Shown: piece after piece, positions 1 to 9,254 of the stretch
How positions within the stretch are numbered: the stretch's first letter is position 1
Layout of the letters: every line of letters begins with the position of its first letter
The notes under the pieces: model-generated
Told to the model about the DNA's origin: nothing
The model's input: only the letters and a program-made list of their open reading frames with translations
Database searches by the model: none
Made by a program: the position numbers and the translations under genes
From: an uncultured bacterium
GTDB taxonomy: Bacteria; Verrucomicrobiota; Lentisphaeria; Victivallales; UBA1829
Length of the DNA stretch: 64,000 nt
Reading direction: 5' to 3'
Assembly: GCA_902778895.1 (NCBI GenBank)
Contig: CACYZF010000006.1
Span: forward strand, 330,749 to 394,748

Positions 1-110
1 CCAAGTCTGCTTTTGTGCTCAAAAAAGGCAGATTCTTCTGTTGAAATTTCACAAAACGTAAAAGGTTTCCAAAACATGGACATCCCGTGAAAAACGGGGC
101 CGACCGTGGA

Positions 111-147
111 AAAGAAAACGCCCCGGACCTGTTGCGGGTCCGAGGCG
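111..147 (-). terminator. Rho-independent terminator of the xylanase gene
   Basis: Reading the minus strand, an 11-bp stem (arms 119-129 and 137-147, one mismatch) with a 7-nt loop is followed by TTTTCTTT. It lies about 35 nt past the stop codon of the GH10 gene, so it is placed to end that transcript. Confidence 0.8.
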
Positions 148-181
148 GGAGTTATAGATCGTTCAAGTTGAAATCGCCGGG

Positions 182-1312
182 TTATTTCTTCAGCGGCTGA
201 GGCTGTTTCAGCTTGACCAGCGCATCGTAGCACGGCTTGGCCTTCAGCTGACGGTCGAAGAGCAGAGGATGGTTCGTGCGGCCGCGGACCGGGAATCCGT
301 TGAGCCAGCTGGTGCCGTCGTCGAGCCCCCAGACGGTCACGGAGTACATGACCTTGCTGTGCTTGAGGAAGACTTTGAAGATGTCGGCGTAGCGGTCGGC
401 GAGCTTCTTGTTGACCTCGTCGGGGAGACCCTTCGTGTACGGGTTGTTCTTTTCCTGGTATTCCTGCGTCGCGGAAATGTCCGCGGTGACCCGCCCGTTG
501 GAGCGCGGCAGGACGTCGACGTCCATTTCCGTGACCATGACCATAACGCCGGCGTCGGCATATTTCCTGATGGCTTCCTCGATCTGCTTGGAAGACGGGT
601 AGTCCAGCAAATAGTGTCCCTGCATGCCGACGGCATCGATGAGACCTTTTTTCTTGAGCTCTTTGGCGAGCTTGGCAATGCCGTCGCGCTTCGCGGGCGT
701 GTCGGCATTGTAGTCGTTGTAAACGAGCTTGGCGGAGGGGTCGGCGGCGCGCGCGAATTCGAACGCCTTTTCGATGAAGTCGTCGCCGACGATCTGTTTC
801 CACTGCGAATTGCGGAGGGTGCCGTCCTCGTTAAACGCCTCGTTCACGACGTCCCATGCGTCGATCTTGCCTTTGTAGTGCTTCATGACGCCTTCGATGT
901 GGTTCTTCATGCGCTTCAGGACAAGATCGCGCGTGGCGGGTTTTCCGTTTTCGCCCTCGAACACCCAACGCGGGGTCTGGCTGTGCCAGATAAGAGTATG
1001 GCCGTGGATTTTAATCTTGTTCTTCTGCGCGTATTTCACCAGATCGTCACCAGCGGCGAAATTGAACTTGCCTTCCTGCGGCTCGGTGGCATCCCATTTC
1101 ATGCAGTTCTCCGGCGTGAGGCAGTTGAACTGCGACGCGGCGAGGTCGGCACGTGTCTTGTCCTGCTGGCTTGTGATCCGCTGGTTGAGGGCGACGCCGA
1201 TCAGGAAATCCTTTTCGTAGAGCTTGCCGAGGTTGGTCTTCGGAGTGTCTGCGGCGAAGATCGCTGTGACGGACGCCGCGGCGGCGAGCAAAAACAAAGC
1301 TTTTTTCATCAT
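182..1312 (-). CDS. Secreted GH10 endo-1,4-beta-xylanase
   Basis: Hydrolyses internal beta-1,4 bonds of xylan, presumably outside the cytoplasm. The 376-residue protein has a signal peptide (MMKKALFLLAAAASVTAIFA, then AD) followed by a complete GH10 barrel. Hallmarks are the HGHTLIWH strand (about residue 103), WDVVNEAF with acid/base Glu near 158, and VTEMDVDV with nucleophile Glu near 262; a WGLDDGTSWL motif lies near the C-terminus. The start is set at the ATGATG preceded by AAAGGA; an in-frame ATG nine codons upstream lacks a ribosome site. It is monocistronic, with its own promoter and terminator. No carbohydrate-binding module is present, which points to short soluble xylan or oligomers (inference). 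Family assignment is secure; exact specificity is not. Confidence 0.93.
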   Translation of the reverse strand: MMKKALFLLAAAASVTAIFAADTPKTNLGKLYEKDFLIGVALNQRITSQQDKTRADLAASQFNCLTPENCMKWDATEPQEGKFNFAAGDDLVKYAQKNKIKIHGHTLIWHSQTPRWVFEGENGKPATRDLVLKRMKNHIEGVMKHYKGKIDAWDVVNEAFNEDGTLRNSQWKQIVGDDFIEKAFEFARAADPSAKLVYNDYNADTPAKRDGIAKLAKELKKKGLIDAVGMQGHYLLDYPSSKQIEEAIRKYADAGVMVMVTEMDVDVLPRSNGRVTADISATQEYQEKNNPYTKGLPDEVNKKLADRYADIFKVFLKHSKVMYSVTVWGLDDGTSWLNGFPVRGRTNHPLLFDRQLKAKPCYDALVKLKQPQPLKK

Positions 1313-1380
1313 GGACCGTTTTCCTTTCATTTGGTTCATGTTCGATTGGAGAAAAGCGGAAATCGACTCGTTCTGACGAT

Positions 1381-1409
1381 AGTATAGCCTTTTTTCGATG
1401 GAAAAGCAA
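1381..1409 (-). promoter_or_regulatory. Sigma-70-type promoter for the xylanase
   Basis: On the minus strand TTGCTT (1404-1409), a 17-bp spacer and TATACT (1381-1386) lie about 70 nt upstream of the chosen start. Confidence 0.6.
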
Positions 1410-1521
1410 GCGCCTGAACCGTTATTTTTTACAGAAAATATGATTTCTTAATAGTTTCGGCGTTAATTAACCGCGAATACGGACCGGGAACGGGAAAAAG
1501 GAGTGATTGCCTCCCGCCCGG

Positions 1522-4500
1522 TTATTTCTGCGTCTGCGTCCTTCTCTGAGGGATCGGATTGCCTCTGCTGTCCACGACCTTCCAGACCGGGGCGTCCGGG
1601 TTGATGCCGTCCAGCTTGTTTCCGGGATCCTCCGATTCTCCCGGCATGTCCGACGTGGTCCGGAAGAGGAATGTGGATTGAGAGGAAACGTTGGCCTGGC
1701 CGCTGTCCGAATTGAGGCGTTCGATCAGGAGGAGCATATTGAACTCTTCCTTGTGCATTTCTCCGATCAGAATGTCGATCGGGATGATCTGTCCCTTCCT
1801 CACACTCAGTTCGGGACTGGCGACAAGCTGGGAACCGAAAATGGAACTAGAGGTAACCGTTATCTGGTTCTTGGAATACAGGGGGCTTTCATTGAGCAGG
1901 CGTTTTTCCTCTCTCGTGGCCGGATTGCCCGTCGCGATGCTGTACATGCTTTCCGTGCCGTAATCCACTCGTTCTCCCGTATCAAGCGAATGCAGCACCA
2001 TGCCATGATCGGGCAGCAGAGGAAGTCCGGCCGTAAGCGAACGGTTCCCGTAATCGATCACGATCTGCCGGTTGAACCGGACTACCATCATGTCGTCGCA
2101 ATACCCGAGGAAACGGAATCTCCCGGTGAAAGGAGCCACCACATAGCCGGAATAAACGGCGACCCAGCCGGCTTCCTTGACGGTATCAAGGCATTGAAAC
2201 AACTCCGCTCCCTTCTGCCAGGAAACGGTGTCCTGACAGAAATACGAGAGTCCCGGCGCCGTCTGCCGCTTGAAATTTTGTTCCAGATCGGCATAATACC
2301 GTTCGCCCCTCGCGTTTGTGGACGACGCCCAGGATCCGAGCGTAAACTTCTTCAGGACGTCGAAACAGGAAGACTTTTTGCTCCCGCTGGACAAAATGGA
2401 ATTACGGGTGCTGACCTGGTTGGAGAGCAGATAAAGCACGCCCTGCAGTTTTTCGTTGTAGCCGGAATTCGTCTGAGCCGCGGCCGTTCCGCTTGTGCCG
2501 GCGTCGGCACTGTTGCTGTCCTCTGTCGTCCGAATCGTGAGGGCCAGCATGTTGCCCCTGGCTAAAGACAACTCATAGGACGTGTTTCCCGCGGTAAAAC
2601 TCTTTCCGACGGAAAGGACCCTGGAATACACGGCATCGTCGACCGAGAGCGAGACCTTTGCCGTGAAACGAGCCGCATTGCCGGCCAGCTTATACGTTCC
2701 CGGAGACTGATCCTGTTTGACCCGGACCGTGTAGCTTCGCGCGCCGCTGAAAGCCTTCATGTTCTGGATCAGATAGTCGCAGTGCGAGACGGAATAGTCA
2801 TACCTTGTTCCGTCGATAAGGGAAGGGATAACATCGAACGATGTCTTTTCCGTGCGGTCCGTCAAATCAAACACCAGGTCGGTTTTGTTTCCGACGACCG
2901 GATGATCGTCGGATCTTCCCACCGGTTCCAGCACCATGCCGCCGACGGTTACCGTTCCCGTCAAAACGGCATTCGGTTCGTACCCGTACAGCGTGCCGGC
3001 TTCGATGTTCAATCCGTTGATCGTTCCGCCGTCGCAGTGCTCGATCAGGCCGTTCCTGACCGAAAGGTTTTCGCATGTTCCGTCTTTGTAGACGAAGACG
3101 CGGCTTTCCCGGAGGGAAGCGTTTTTCAGAAGTCCATATACAAGGAATTGTGTGACGTCACGCCATTTGGGGACCGTCTCTTTGCCATTGTCCGTTGTGT
3201 TCAGATCTTCGATAACGGCTCCGGACTGGATTTGGACATTCGAGTTCGTGCCCATCGCCGTCTGAACCCGGTGCAGATGGGTTCCGGCGTTCACCTGCAA
3301 CTTGTTTTTGGGGATTTCCCACAGATACTTTGCTTTCCCTCCGTCTTTCACCGCTGTCAGCTCCACTTCGCCGAAGTCGAAATCAAGAATGCCGCCGGGA
3401 ACGGTAAGAAGAAACTCCCCCGGATAATTGGTCACGACGGACACATTCTTCAGATGCAGGCTGTTTCCGTTCTGCTGATGGAAAACCTGACCCCTGTCCG
3501 GGGCGATTATTGTGATGTTGTGATCTTCGCCGTCGATCGTGATATTTTTCGCAACCGTGAGCGGAGATGACAATTTGATCTCGAAATCGCCCGAGAAAAT
3601 GATCCTCTTGTTCCATTCGTCGAGGGAACGGACATAGCTGAACGCCTCACGCAAACTGTTCACGCCGTCGTTCGCATTGATGACGTCCTTATCCGTTGTG
3701 ACGACGAGCGGGCCGCCGGGTTTCAGCGGCAGACTGAGAGTCATATCGTTTTTCACATCGATGACGCGGGAAATGGATTGATAATAATCCTTCGTGATCG
3801 TGACCGTATACTTCCCCGGCGTTTTCACGATGGTGCCGTCATAAGTCTGATCCACCTTGACCCTCGACAGGACCTGACCGTCAGAAGACGTGATGTCGAT
3901 CTCGGCATCGGGTGTTGTCGCGATCATGATCCTGTATTCGGTTTTGATCGCGGATTGTCCCGGCGAAGCCTGTCCGGAAGGAGAGCCGGCCACCGTTCCG
4001 GAGGAATCTCCGGGAATGGATTCCGTCCCGGATTTCGTTGTTTCATCGGCTGCATTCGATCCAACGGAAGAGGCGCCCACGTCTGCCGTCATCTCGCCGG
4101 AAGGATTCCCCGCGGGACCACGGTCCGGAATCAATTTTGCGGCGGGCTTTTTGCCGAGGAACAAAAACAGACTGCCGACGATACAGCAGGCCAGGACAAG
4201 TGCCGTTACGGTAAAAACAAATCCCTTGTGAGGTATTTTGAGCCACAGAAGAGAGAGATGCGAAAGGGAGATGTTGGAGCTGAACGTCGTATTGTTCTGA
4301 CAATCCCCTGCAATTACTTTCTGAATGAGTCTGGACGTTTCGTTTGGCGTGTGCGGAGGGAAGGTCCGTTCCATCATGGTCAGCAGTTCGGTCGCATTCT
4401 GGAACCGGTTCTTCGGGTCCTTCGCCATCATCTTCATCACGATCGCCGCGGAGGCCGCGGAAACCTCGGGATTGATCTTGCGCGGATCGGGCACAGGAGT

Positions 4501-5658
4501 CAGAAAGAGCTTATGAAGGACCTCGATGGAGTTTTCGCCGGGATACGGCTGTTCCCCTGTCAGCATTTCATAGAACGTGGCGCCGAGACTGTAGATGTCC
4601 GCCCGGGCGTCGACCCCCTTCGCATTCTTTGCCTGTTCCGGCGGGAGATAGGCCGGTGTGCCGATCATCACGTTGGTCTTGGTCAGGTCGGTATTCTGTC
4701 CGTCGACTTTTGCAATGCCCAGGTCGGCCAGTTTTACTTCGCCGCGCCGCGTGAACATGATGTTGTCGGGCTTGATGTCCCGATGAACGATATTGTGTTC
4801 TTCGGCGGCCTGCAATGCGGCTGCGACGGCCTCCACGATCACGACGGCCTGTTCTTCCGACAGCCTTTTGTTGGCGGAGAGGCTGTTCCGCAGGCTTCCG
4901 CCGTCAACATACTCCATGACGATATAGGGGAATCCGCAATCGGAATCCGTGTCCACGTCCATGACGCCCACGACGTTCGGATGGCGGATCTCCGAGGCGA
5001 GCTTCGCCTCGCGGATGAAACGCTCCAGGAACATTGCGTTGCTGTTGTCCGAATCCTGTGAAAGCATTTTGAGCGCACGGAATATCCCGAGCGTTTTGTG
5101 TTTCGCCAGGTAAACCTCGCCCATGCCGCCTTTGCCGAGCCGCTTGATGATGATGTATTTCCCGATTTCGCTGCCGCTCGCAAAGATCCCGATGGATGAC
5201 GATGTGCTGGCAAGGAGCGTTTCGGAAGCAACCATGGTGCGATCGATGCTGTCCTTTTGCTCCGTCTGTCCGGGCTCGGGAACGGCGACCGGCAACGGGG
5301 GCTGCGTGGGATCATGGGAGACGATCTGGGTCTCTTCCGGCGGAACGAAATCCAGAACGACCTCCTCGTCGGAGTTGAAAATCACCCTGATCAAACGGTA
5401 TCCGATCTGAATGATGTCGCCATGTACGATCTTCAGCTTGCCGCTGAGCTGCTTGTAGTTGAGGAATGTTCCGTTCAGGCTGTCATTGTCCTGAATGAAC
5501 AGATCGTCGCCTTCTTCGGTCAGGATCGCGTGAAATCTGGAAACACCGTCCGCCACCACCTCAAGATTGTTGGACTCGTCGCGTCCGATCATTATCTTGT
5601 GATCGGTAAATTCGACCGGAAAATCTTCATCTTTCAGACCATGACAGATGATCCGCAT
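1522..5658 (-). CDS. FHA-domain transmembrane Ser/Thr kinase with CSLREA and PA14-like extracellular parts
   Basis: A 1378-residue membrane-spanning kinase. Residues 20-95 are an FHA domain (GRDES near 25, SRFHA, NGTFLN) that would bind phosphothreonine. Residues 168-430 are a complete Hanks-type kinase: glycine loop GKGGMGEVY, Lys197, HRDIKPDN at 292-299, DLG at 312-314, and a TPAYLPPEQ activation segment. A membrane helix spans about 479-502. The outer half begins with a Ser/Gly/Thr-rich linker and a PEGA-like segment, continues with a CSLREA-type motif (DGVNSLREA) introducing a probable beta-helix, and holds a PA14-like stretch (APFTGRFRFLGYCDD) near the C-terminus. DLG instead of DFG is common in bacterial kinases and does not imply inactivity. 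The N-terminal FHA ahead of the kinase and the large sensor half suggest detection of an extracellular glycan or wall ligand (inference). Single-gene unit with its own promoter; no cognate phosphatase nearby. Confidence 0.88.
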   Translation of the reverse strand: MRIICHGLKDEDFPVEFTDHKIMIGRDESNNLEVVADGVSRFHAILTEEGDDLFIQDNDSLNGTFLNYKQLSGKLKIVHGDIIQIGYRLIRVIFNSDEEVVLDFVPPEETQIVSHDPTQPPLPVAVPEPGQTEQKDSIDRTMVASETLLASTSSSIGIFASGSEIGKYIIIKRLGKGGMGEVYLAKHKTLGIFRALKMLSQDSDNSNAMFLERFIREAKLASEIRHPNVVGVMDVDTDSDCGFPYIVMEYVDGGSLRNSLSANKRLSEEQAVVIVEAVAAALQAAEEHNIVHRDIKPDNIMFTRRGEVKLADLGIAKVDGQNTDLTKTNVMIGTPAYLPPEQAKNAKGVDARADIYSLGATFYEMLTGEQPYPGENSIEVLHKLFLTPVPDPRKINPEVSAASAAIVMKMMAKDPKNRFQNATELLTMMERTFPPHTPNETSRLIQKVIAGDCQNNTTFSSNISLSHLSLLWLKIPHKGFVFTVTALVLACCIVGSLFLFLGKKPAAKLIPDRGPAGNPSGEMTADVGASSVGSNAADETTKSGTESIPGDSSGTVAGSPSGQASPGQSAIKTEYRIMIATTPDAEIDITSSDGQVLSRVKVDQTYDGTIVKTPGKYTVTITKDYYQSISRVIDVKNDMTLSLPLKPGGPLVVTTDKDVINANDGVNSLREAFSYVRSLDEWNKRIIFSGDFEIKLSSPLTVAKNITIDGEDHNITIIAPDRGQVFHQQNGNSLHLKNVSVVTNYPGEFLLTVPGGILDFDFGEVELTAVKDGGKAKYLWEIPKNKLQVNAGTHLHRVQTAMGTNSNVQIQSGAVIEDLNTTDNGKETVPKWRDVTQFLVYGLLKNASLRESRVFVYKDGTCENLSVRNGLIEHCDGGTINGLNIEAGTLYGYEPNAVLTGTVTVGGMVLEPVGRSDDHPVVGNKTDLVFDLTDRTEKTSFDVIPSLIDGTRYDYSVSHCDYLIQNMKAFSGARSYTVRVKQDQSPGTYKLAGNAARFTAKVSLSVDDAVYSRVLSVGKSFTAGNTSYELSLARGNMLALTIRTTEDSNSADAGTSGTAAAQTNSGYNEKLQGVLYLLSNQVSTRNSILSSGSKKSSCFDVLKKFTLGSWASSTNARGERYYADLEQNFKRQTAPGLSYFCQDTVSWQKGAELFQCLDTVKEAGWVAVYSGYVVAPFTGRFRFLGYCDDMMVVRFNRQIVIDYGNRSLTAGLPLLPDHGMVLHSLDTGERVDYGTESMYSIATGNPATREEKRLLNESPLYSKNQITVTSSSIFGSQLVASPELSVRKGQIIPIDILIGEMHKEEFNMLLLIERLNSDSGQANVSSQSTFLFRTTSDMPGESEDPGNKLDGINPDAPVWKVVDSRGNPIPQRRTQTQK

Positions 5659-5735
5659 ATCTTTGTCTTGTTTCCGAAGTTACGTTGTTGTGTGGTGGGG
5701 GTCGGTCAAACAGTTTTTTCTGTTTATTCAAAATA

Positions 5736-5763
5736 AATATAACAGGCGATTGTCATTTGTCAA
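5736..5763 (-). promoter_or_regulatory. Promoter for the FHA-kinase
   Basis: Minus strand: perfect TTGACA (5758-5763), a 16-bp spacer and TATATT (5736-5741), about 80 nt before the start codon. Confidence 0.75.
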
Positions 5764-5843
5764 GTCTCGTTCGCTTCTAATGAGAAAAAAAGATCATATG
5801 AAAACGAACGGGACCGGGCAAAGACAAAGGCTGTCCCGAGAGG

Positions 5844-6359
5844 TCAGCCGCCGTGTTTCGCGGGATCGTCCTTTGCGAGCGGGGAATGGTATTCGGGATC
5901 GCAGGCGGCGTTGTTCGCGGCGAGTTCGGCGTCGTCGCGGACGAGTTTGAAACGCGCCTTGATCTTTTCGCAGAGTTCGATGCGTTTTTCCTCGGATTCG
6001 TACTTCAGCTGACGCCAGTTCCAGTGGAATCCGTCGTCCGCCCAGCGCGGCACGATATGGAGGTGCGCGTGCATTACGACCTGTCCGGCGGTCGTGCCGT
6101 CGGAGAGGTGGAAGTTGAATCCGTCTGCCTCAAGACCGTGGCGCATTGCCGCGCCGATGCGCGCGCCGATGTAGAACATGCGGCCCGCGGTGGCTTCGGG
6201 GATGGTGGCGGCGCTGGTGTGGTGTTCCTTCGGGATGACGAGGACGTGTCCGAAGTTGATGGGGAAGAGGTCGAGGAAGGCGAGGACGAGGTCGTCTTCA
6301 TAGACTTTCACGGACGGGACTTCGCCGTTGATGATGCGGCAGAACAGGCAGTTTTCCAT
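5844..6359 (-). CDS. HIT-family nucleotide-binding hydrolase
   Basis: A 171-residue histidine-triad protein. The N-terminal CLFCRIINGEVPS and the HAHLHIVPRW triad (about residues 95-104) are diagnostic. Family members hydrolyse or transfer nucleoside phosphates (AMP-lysine, Ap4A and similar). The Cys pair CLFC near the start could be half of a zinc site, as in several bacterial HIT proteins. It starts 24 nt after the response-regulator stop codon, so it is probably the last gene of the sensor kinase/regulator operon. A short stem over its stop codon followed by TTTGTCTTT may act as a weak terminator. The C-terminal tail past the triad (about 65 residues) is longer than in minimal HIT proteins. 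Substrate is unknown. Confidence 0.88.
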   Translation of the reverse strand: MENCLFCRIINGEVPSVKVYEDDLVLAFLDLFPINFGHVLVIPKEHHTSAATIPEATAGRMFYIGARIGAAMRHGLEADGFNFHLSDGTTAGQVVMHAHLHIVPRWADDGFHWNWRQLKYESEEKRIELCEKIKARFKLVRDDAELAANNAACDPEYHSPLAKDDPAKHGG

Positions 6360-6383
6360 AATGGTTTCCTTTCGGTAAAACGT

Positions 6384-7751
6384 TTATTCGATGTTGTAGA
6401 GTTTCAGTTTCCGGTGGAGCGTGCGCCTGCTGATGCCGAGCTTTTCGGCGGCGCGGCTGCGGTTGCCGCCGCACTCGTTCAGGGCACGTTCGATGAGGAT
6501 GCGCTCGTTCTTCTCCAGGTCGCAGGACGGCGCGGCGAGGATGTCGCGCGTGATGCCGGGCGAGGAGGATTCGCGGATGTTCACGGGGACGTTTTCGAGT
6601 CCGATCTCGCCGGTGCGGCAGAGGACGACCATGTTTTCCACGCAGTTGCGGAGTTCGCGGATATTGCCGGGCCAGCGGGCGGCGCAGAGGGCGGCCATTG
6701 CTGGCTCGGAGATGGTCATGTTTTCCTTGCCGTTTTCGGCTGCGAGCTGGGAGAGGAACCCGCGCACGAGGATCGGGATGTCCGAGGTGCGTTCGCGGAG
6801 CGGCGGGATCAGGATCTTCACGACGTTGAGGCGGTAGTAGAGGTCTTCGCGGAACGCCCCGGAGGCGACCATCTGCTCCAGGTCGCGGTTCGTAGCGGAG
6901 ACGATGCGGACGTCGACCGAGATGTTCTGCGTGCCGCCGACGCGTTCGAAGGAACGGGTTTCGAGGACGCGGAGGAGCTTGACCTGGACGGGGAGGGGGA
7001 CCTCGCCGATCTCGTCAAGGAAGATAGTGCCGCCGTCGGCTTTTTCGAAAAACCCCTTGTGCTGCTCGACCGCGCCGGTAAAAGCTCCTTTCTCATGGCC
7101 GAAGAGTTCGCTTTCGAACAGTGTCTCCGGGATGGCGGCGCAGTGGATCGCCACGAAGTCGCCCTTGCGTCCGCTGAGTTCGTGCAGGGCGCGCGCCACA
7201 AGCTCCTTGCCGGTCCCGCTTTCGCCCTGGATCAGCACGCTGGAGCGTGTCGGGGCGACCTGCCGGACGGTATCCAAGACCTGCCGGATGGCGGGGGAGT
7301 CGCCGAGGATGTGCGGGACCACGCGGCGGGATTCGTCGAGCTTGCGTTTGAGCTCGGCATTCTCCGATTTGATGTTGCGCGTCTCCAATGCGCGTTTGAT
7401 GCGGATTTCGAGCTGGTCGATGTCGACGGGCTTCGTGACGAAATCGAACGCGCCGAGCTTCATCGCCTCGACGGCGGTGTCGATCGAACCGTAGGCGGTG
7501 AAGAGGATGCACGGGGGCGGATCGGGGAGGGAGAGCGTCTTTTTCAGCACATCAAACCCGCCAGCGCCGGGCATGCGGATGTCGGTCAGGACCAGGTCGT
7601 AGGCGTTCCGGGAGAGCAGGTTCACGCCGATCTCGCCGTCTTCGGCGGTCGTGACGTCATATTCGGGGCGGAGAAACCGTGCGAGGACTTCGCGCGAGCC
7701 GCGTTCGTCGTCGACAATGAGGATGGACGGTTTTGCATTCGATTTTGTCAT
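6384..7751 (-). CDS. Sigma-54-dependent NtrC-family response regulator
   Basis: A 455-residue activator in the classical order. The receiver (about 8-120) has phospho-acceptor Asp in DLVLTDIRMP. The AAA+ domain (about 145-380) has Walker A GESGTGKE and the sigma-54 contact loop GAFTGA. The C-terminal Fis-type HTH reads NRSRAAEKLGISRRTLHRKL. It is expected to bind upstream activating sites and open sigma-54 promoters after phosphorylation by the adjacent histidine kinase. Its ATG overlaps the kinase stop by four bases (ATGA), implying translational coupling. GAFTGA is intact, so sigma-54 dependence is likely. The target genes are unknown; no obvious -24/-12 promoter was seen in the flanking intergenic regions. 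Confidence 0.94.
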   Translation of the reverse strand: MTKSNAKPSILIVDDERGSREVLARFLRPEYDVTTAEDGEIGVNLLSRNAYDLVLTDIRMPGAGGFDVLKKTLSLPDPPPCILFTAYGSIDTAVEAMKLGAFDFVTKPVDIDQLEIRIKRALETRNIKSENAELKRKLDESRRVVPHILGDSPAIRQVLDTVRQVAPTRSSVLIQGESGTGKELVARALHELSGRKGDFVAIHCAAIPETLFESELFGHEKGAFTGAVEQHKGFFEKADGGTIFLDEIGEVPLPVQVKLLRVLETRSFERVGGTQNISVDVRIVSATNRDLEQMVASGAFREDLYYRLNVVKILIPPLRERTSDIPILVRGFLSQLAAENGKENMTISEPAMAALCAARWPGNIRELRNCVENMVVLCRTGEIGLENVPVNIRESSSPGITRDILAAPSCDLEKNERILIERALNECGGNRSRAAEKLGISRRTLHRKLKLYNIE

Positions 7752-8938
7752 TCGGTTTGGCCTTCCTTGGTCTGAATCTGTTTCTGTTCGTCAGGCGCGG
7801 GCAGTCCGCGCACGAGACGGAACCGCCGGGGCAGGCTGATCGTAAATGTTGTTCCGGCGTTTTCGCGGCTGTCGACGGCCAGACTGCCGCCGTGTTCGCG
7901 GACGATGCGCTCCACGATCATGAGCCCGAGACCGGTGCCCGCGTTCTTCGTTGTGAAGAACGGACGGAAGATCTTCTGCATGTTTTCGGGCTTGATGCCA
8001 CATCCGCTGTCGGACACGGAGAGCATGACGAAGTTGTCGTCGGCGCTGCAGTGGATCGTGAGTTTGCCACCCATCGGCATCGCCTGCATGGCGTTGCGCG
8101 CGAGGTTGTAGAACGCCTGCTTGAGCTGGTTCGCGTCGCCTTTGATCTGGGGGACGTTTTCGCCCCAGTAGAATTCGAGCTGAATCTTGCGGTCGGTGAT
8201 CTCCTGCCGCATGAAGTTCAGGGAATCCAGTACGAGCGATTTCAGGTCCAGCGTGTCGAAGACCGGTTTGCCGGGTCGCAGCGCGTGCAGGAACTGGTTG
8301 ATGATGGCGTCGAGACGTTCCACCTCGGAACGCGCCTCGGCGACCTCCTGCGCGGCGTCGGCCAGGTTCGCGTCGGGACTCTTCAGGATCCGCTGCAGGA
8401 ACTGGAGGTGCAGGTAGAGGCTGTTCAGAGGGTTGCCGATCTCGTGCGCGACCTCGGCGGCGAGGATGGAGACCGCCTTGCTGCGTTCGGATTCCGCTAT
8501 GTCGGCGGCGCTCTCCATCGTGGCCGTGATGTCGTTCAGGATCAGAGCGTACGGAGCGTCCTCGCGGTCGATGGGAAGCGCATACATCTGCACGATGCGG
8601 TGTTCCGGGTAGGTCAGCTCGAGTTCCTGCCGCATGGATTTCCGGCTGCCGATGCCGGAATCTGAAAGCAGAAGATCGAGGTTGAGGCCGGGGAACATTT
8701 TCTCCACGGGGAGCGCGGAGGCATTTTCCGGAAGGCCGAGGAATTCCTGCGCGGCGGCATTGTGGTACAGCACGGTGTGCGCGGGCGAGATCACCAGGAT
8801 GGCTTCCTGCAGACTGTCGAACAGCGAGCTGAGGAATCTGTGTTCCTTGGAGATCATCTGAATAAAATTTTGAAGATTGACGCTGTCAAGTTCGCCGATG
8901 CGGTTCATGACGCGGTCCTTCATGGTTCTGGGACACAT
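7748..8938 (-). CDS. PAS-domain sensor histidine kinase, NtrB-like
   Basis: A 396-residue kinase without membrane segments, so probably cytoplasmic. A PAS domain (about 30-140) precedes a HisKA domain with phospho-acceptor motif EVAHEIGNPLNSL, then an HATPase with N-box NLARNAMQAM, a G1 box (SDSGCGIKPE) and G2 (GTGLGLMIV). The NtrB-like order and the cognate NtrC-type regulator immediately downstream make a two-component pair. The start is placed at the ATG with GGAG seven bases upstream; an in-frame ATG 12 codons earlier lacks one, and a later start at MNRIGEL (AAGGA upstream) is also possible. The signal is unknown, presumably an intracellular ligand or redox cue sensed by PAS. Confidence 0.9.
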   Translation of the reverse strand: MCPRTMKDRVMNRIGELDSVNLQNFIQMISKEHRFLSSLFDSLQEAILVISPAHTVLYHNAAAQEFLGLPENASALPVEKMFPGLNLDLLLSDSGIGSRKSMRQELELTYPEHRIVQMYALPIDREDAPYALILNDITATMESAADIAESERSKAVSILAAEVAHEIGNPLNSLYLHLQFLQRILKSPDANLADAAQEVAEARSEVERLDAIINQFLHALRPGKPVFDTLDLKSLVLDSLNFMRQEITDRKIQLEFYWGENVPQIKGDANQLKQAFYNLARNAMQAMPMGGKLTIHCSADDNFVMLSVSDSGCGIKPENMQKIFRPFFTTKNAGTGLGLMIVERIVREHGGSLAVDSRENAGTTFTISLPRRFRLVRGLPAPDEQKQIQTKEGQTE

Positions 8939-8983
8939 GATAACACTCCGGTCAAATGGTGATATTTGCGACATTTTGTCTCA

Positions 8984-9012
8984 AATATACATCGTTTCCG
9001 AGGAAAAGTCAA
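8984..9012 (-). promoter_or_regulatory. Promoter of the kinase-regulator-HIT operon
   Basis: Minus strand: TTGACT (9007-9012), a 17-bp spacer and TATATT (8984-8989), about 45 nt before the kinase start. Confidence 0.72.
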
Positions 9013-9120
9013 GCGGGAAATGTATGTTTTACGGAAAGCAAAACGAACGGACGTTTTTACGGTCGGACGGATTTGGTGAAAAAAGCAGATGAAATTATGA
9101 GCATCTTTCGTAAAAACGGC

Positions 9121-9148
9121 TTGATTTTTGCCCGAAAGAACGTATATT
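9121..9148 (+). promoter_or_regulatory. Promoter of the double-MarR gene
   Basis: TTGATT (9121-9126), a 16-bp spacer and TATATT (9143-9148). It is divergent from the histidine-kinase promoter about 110 bp away. Confidence 0.65.
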
Positions 9149-9157
9149 AAATGGTCT

Positions 9158-9171
9158 GTTAGAAAACTAAC
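9158..9171. promoter_or_regulatory. Candidate MarR/SlyA-type operator
   Basis: Perfect dyad GTTAG-AAAA-CTAAC starting 9 bp downstream of the -10 box, at the expected transcription start. The core TTAGNNNNCTAA matches the known SlyA-type site TTAGCAAGCTAA. Its position suggests autorepression by the downstream MarR protein (inference). Confidence 0.5.
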
Positions 9172-9254
9172 CTTGTTCCCGTGCGTTTCCGCCTGCGCGA
9201 TCCCGGTATTGCCGTTCAGAGAAGGAACCGCATTTCCGCAAACGAACCCGTCAC

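Noticed and set aside
1498..1521. A terminator after the FHA-kinase gene
   Set aside because: Only a 4-bp stem (GGAG/CTCC) precedes TTTTT; too weak to annotate with confidence.
5824..5846. A terminator overlapping the HIT gene stop
   Set aside because: The stem GGCTG/CAGCC is short with an interrupted T-tract; mentioned under the HIT gene only.
5853..7775. A 640-codon plus-strand frame
   Set aside because: It is antisense to the HIT and NtrC-type genes, has no ribosome site, and its composition (Val/Asp/Gly-rich) is typical of mirrored high-GC coding DNA.
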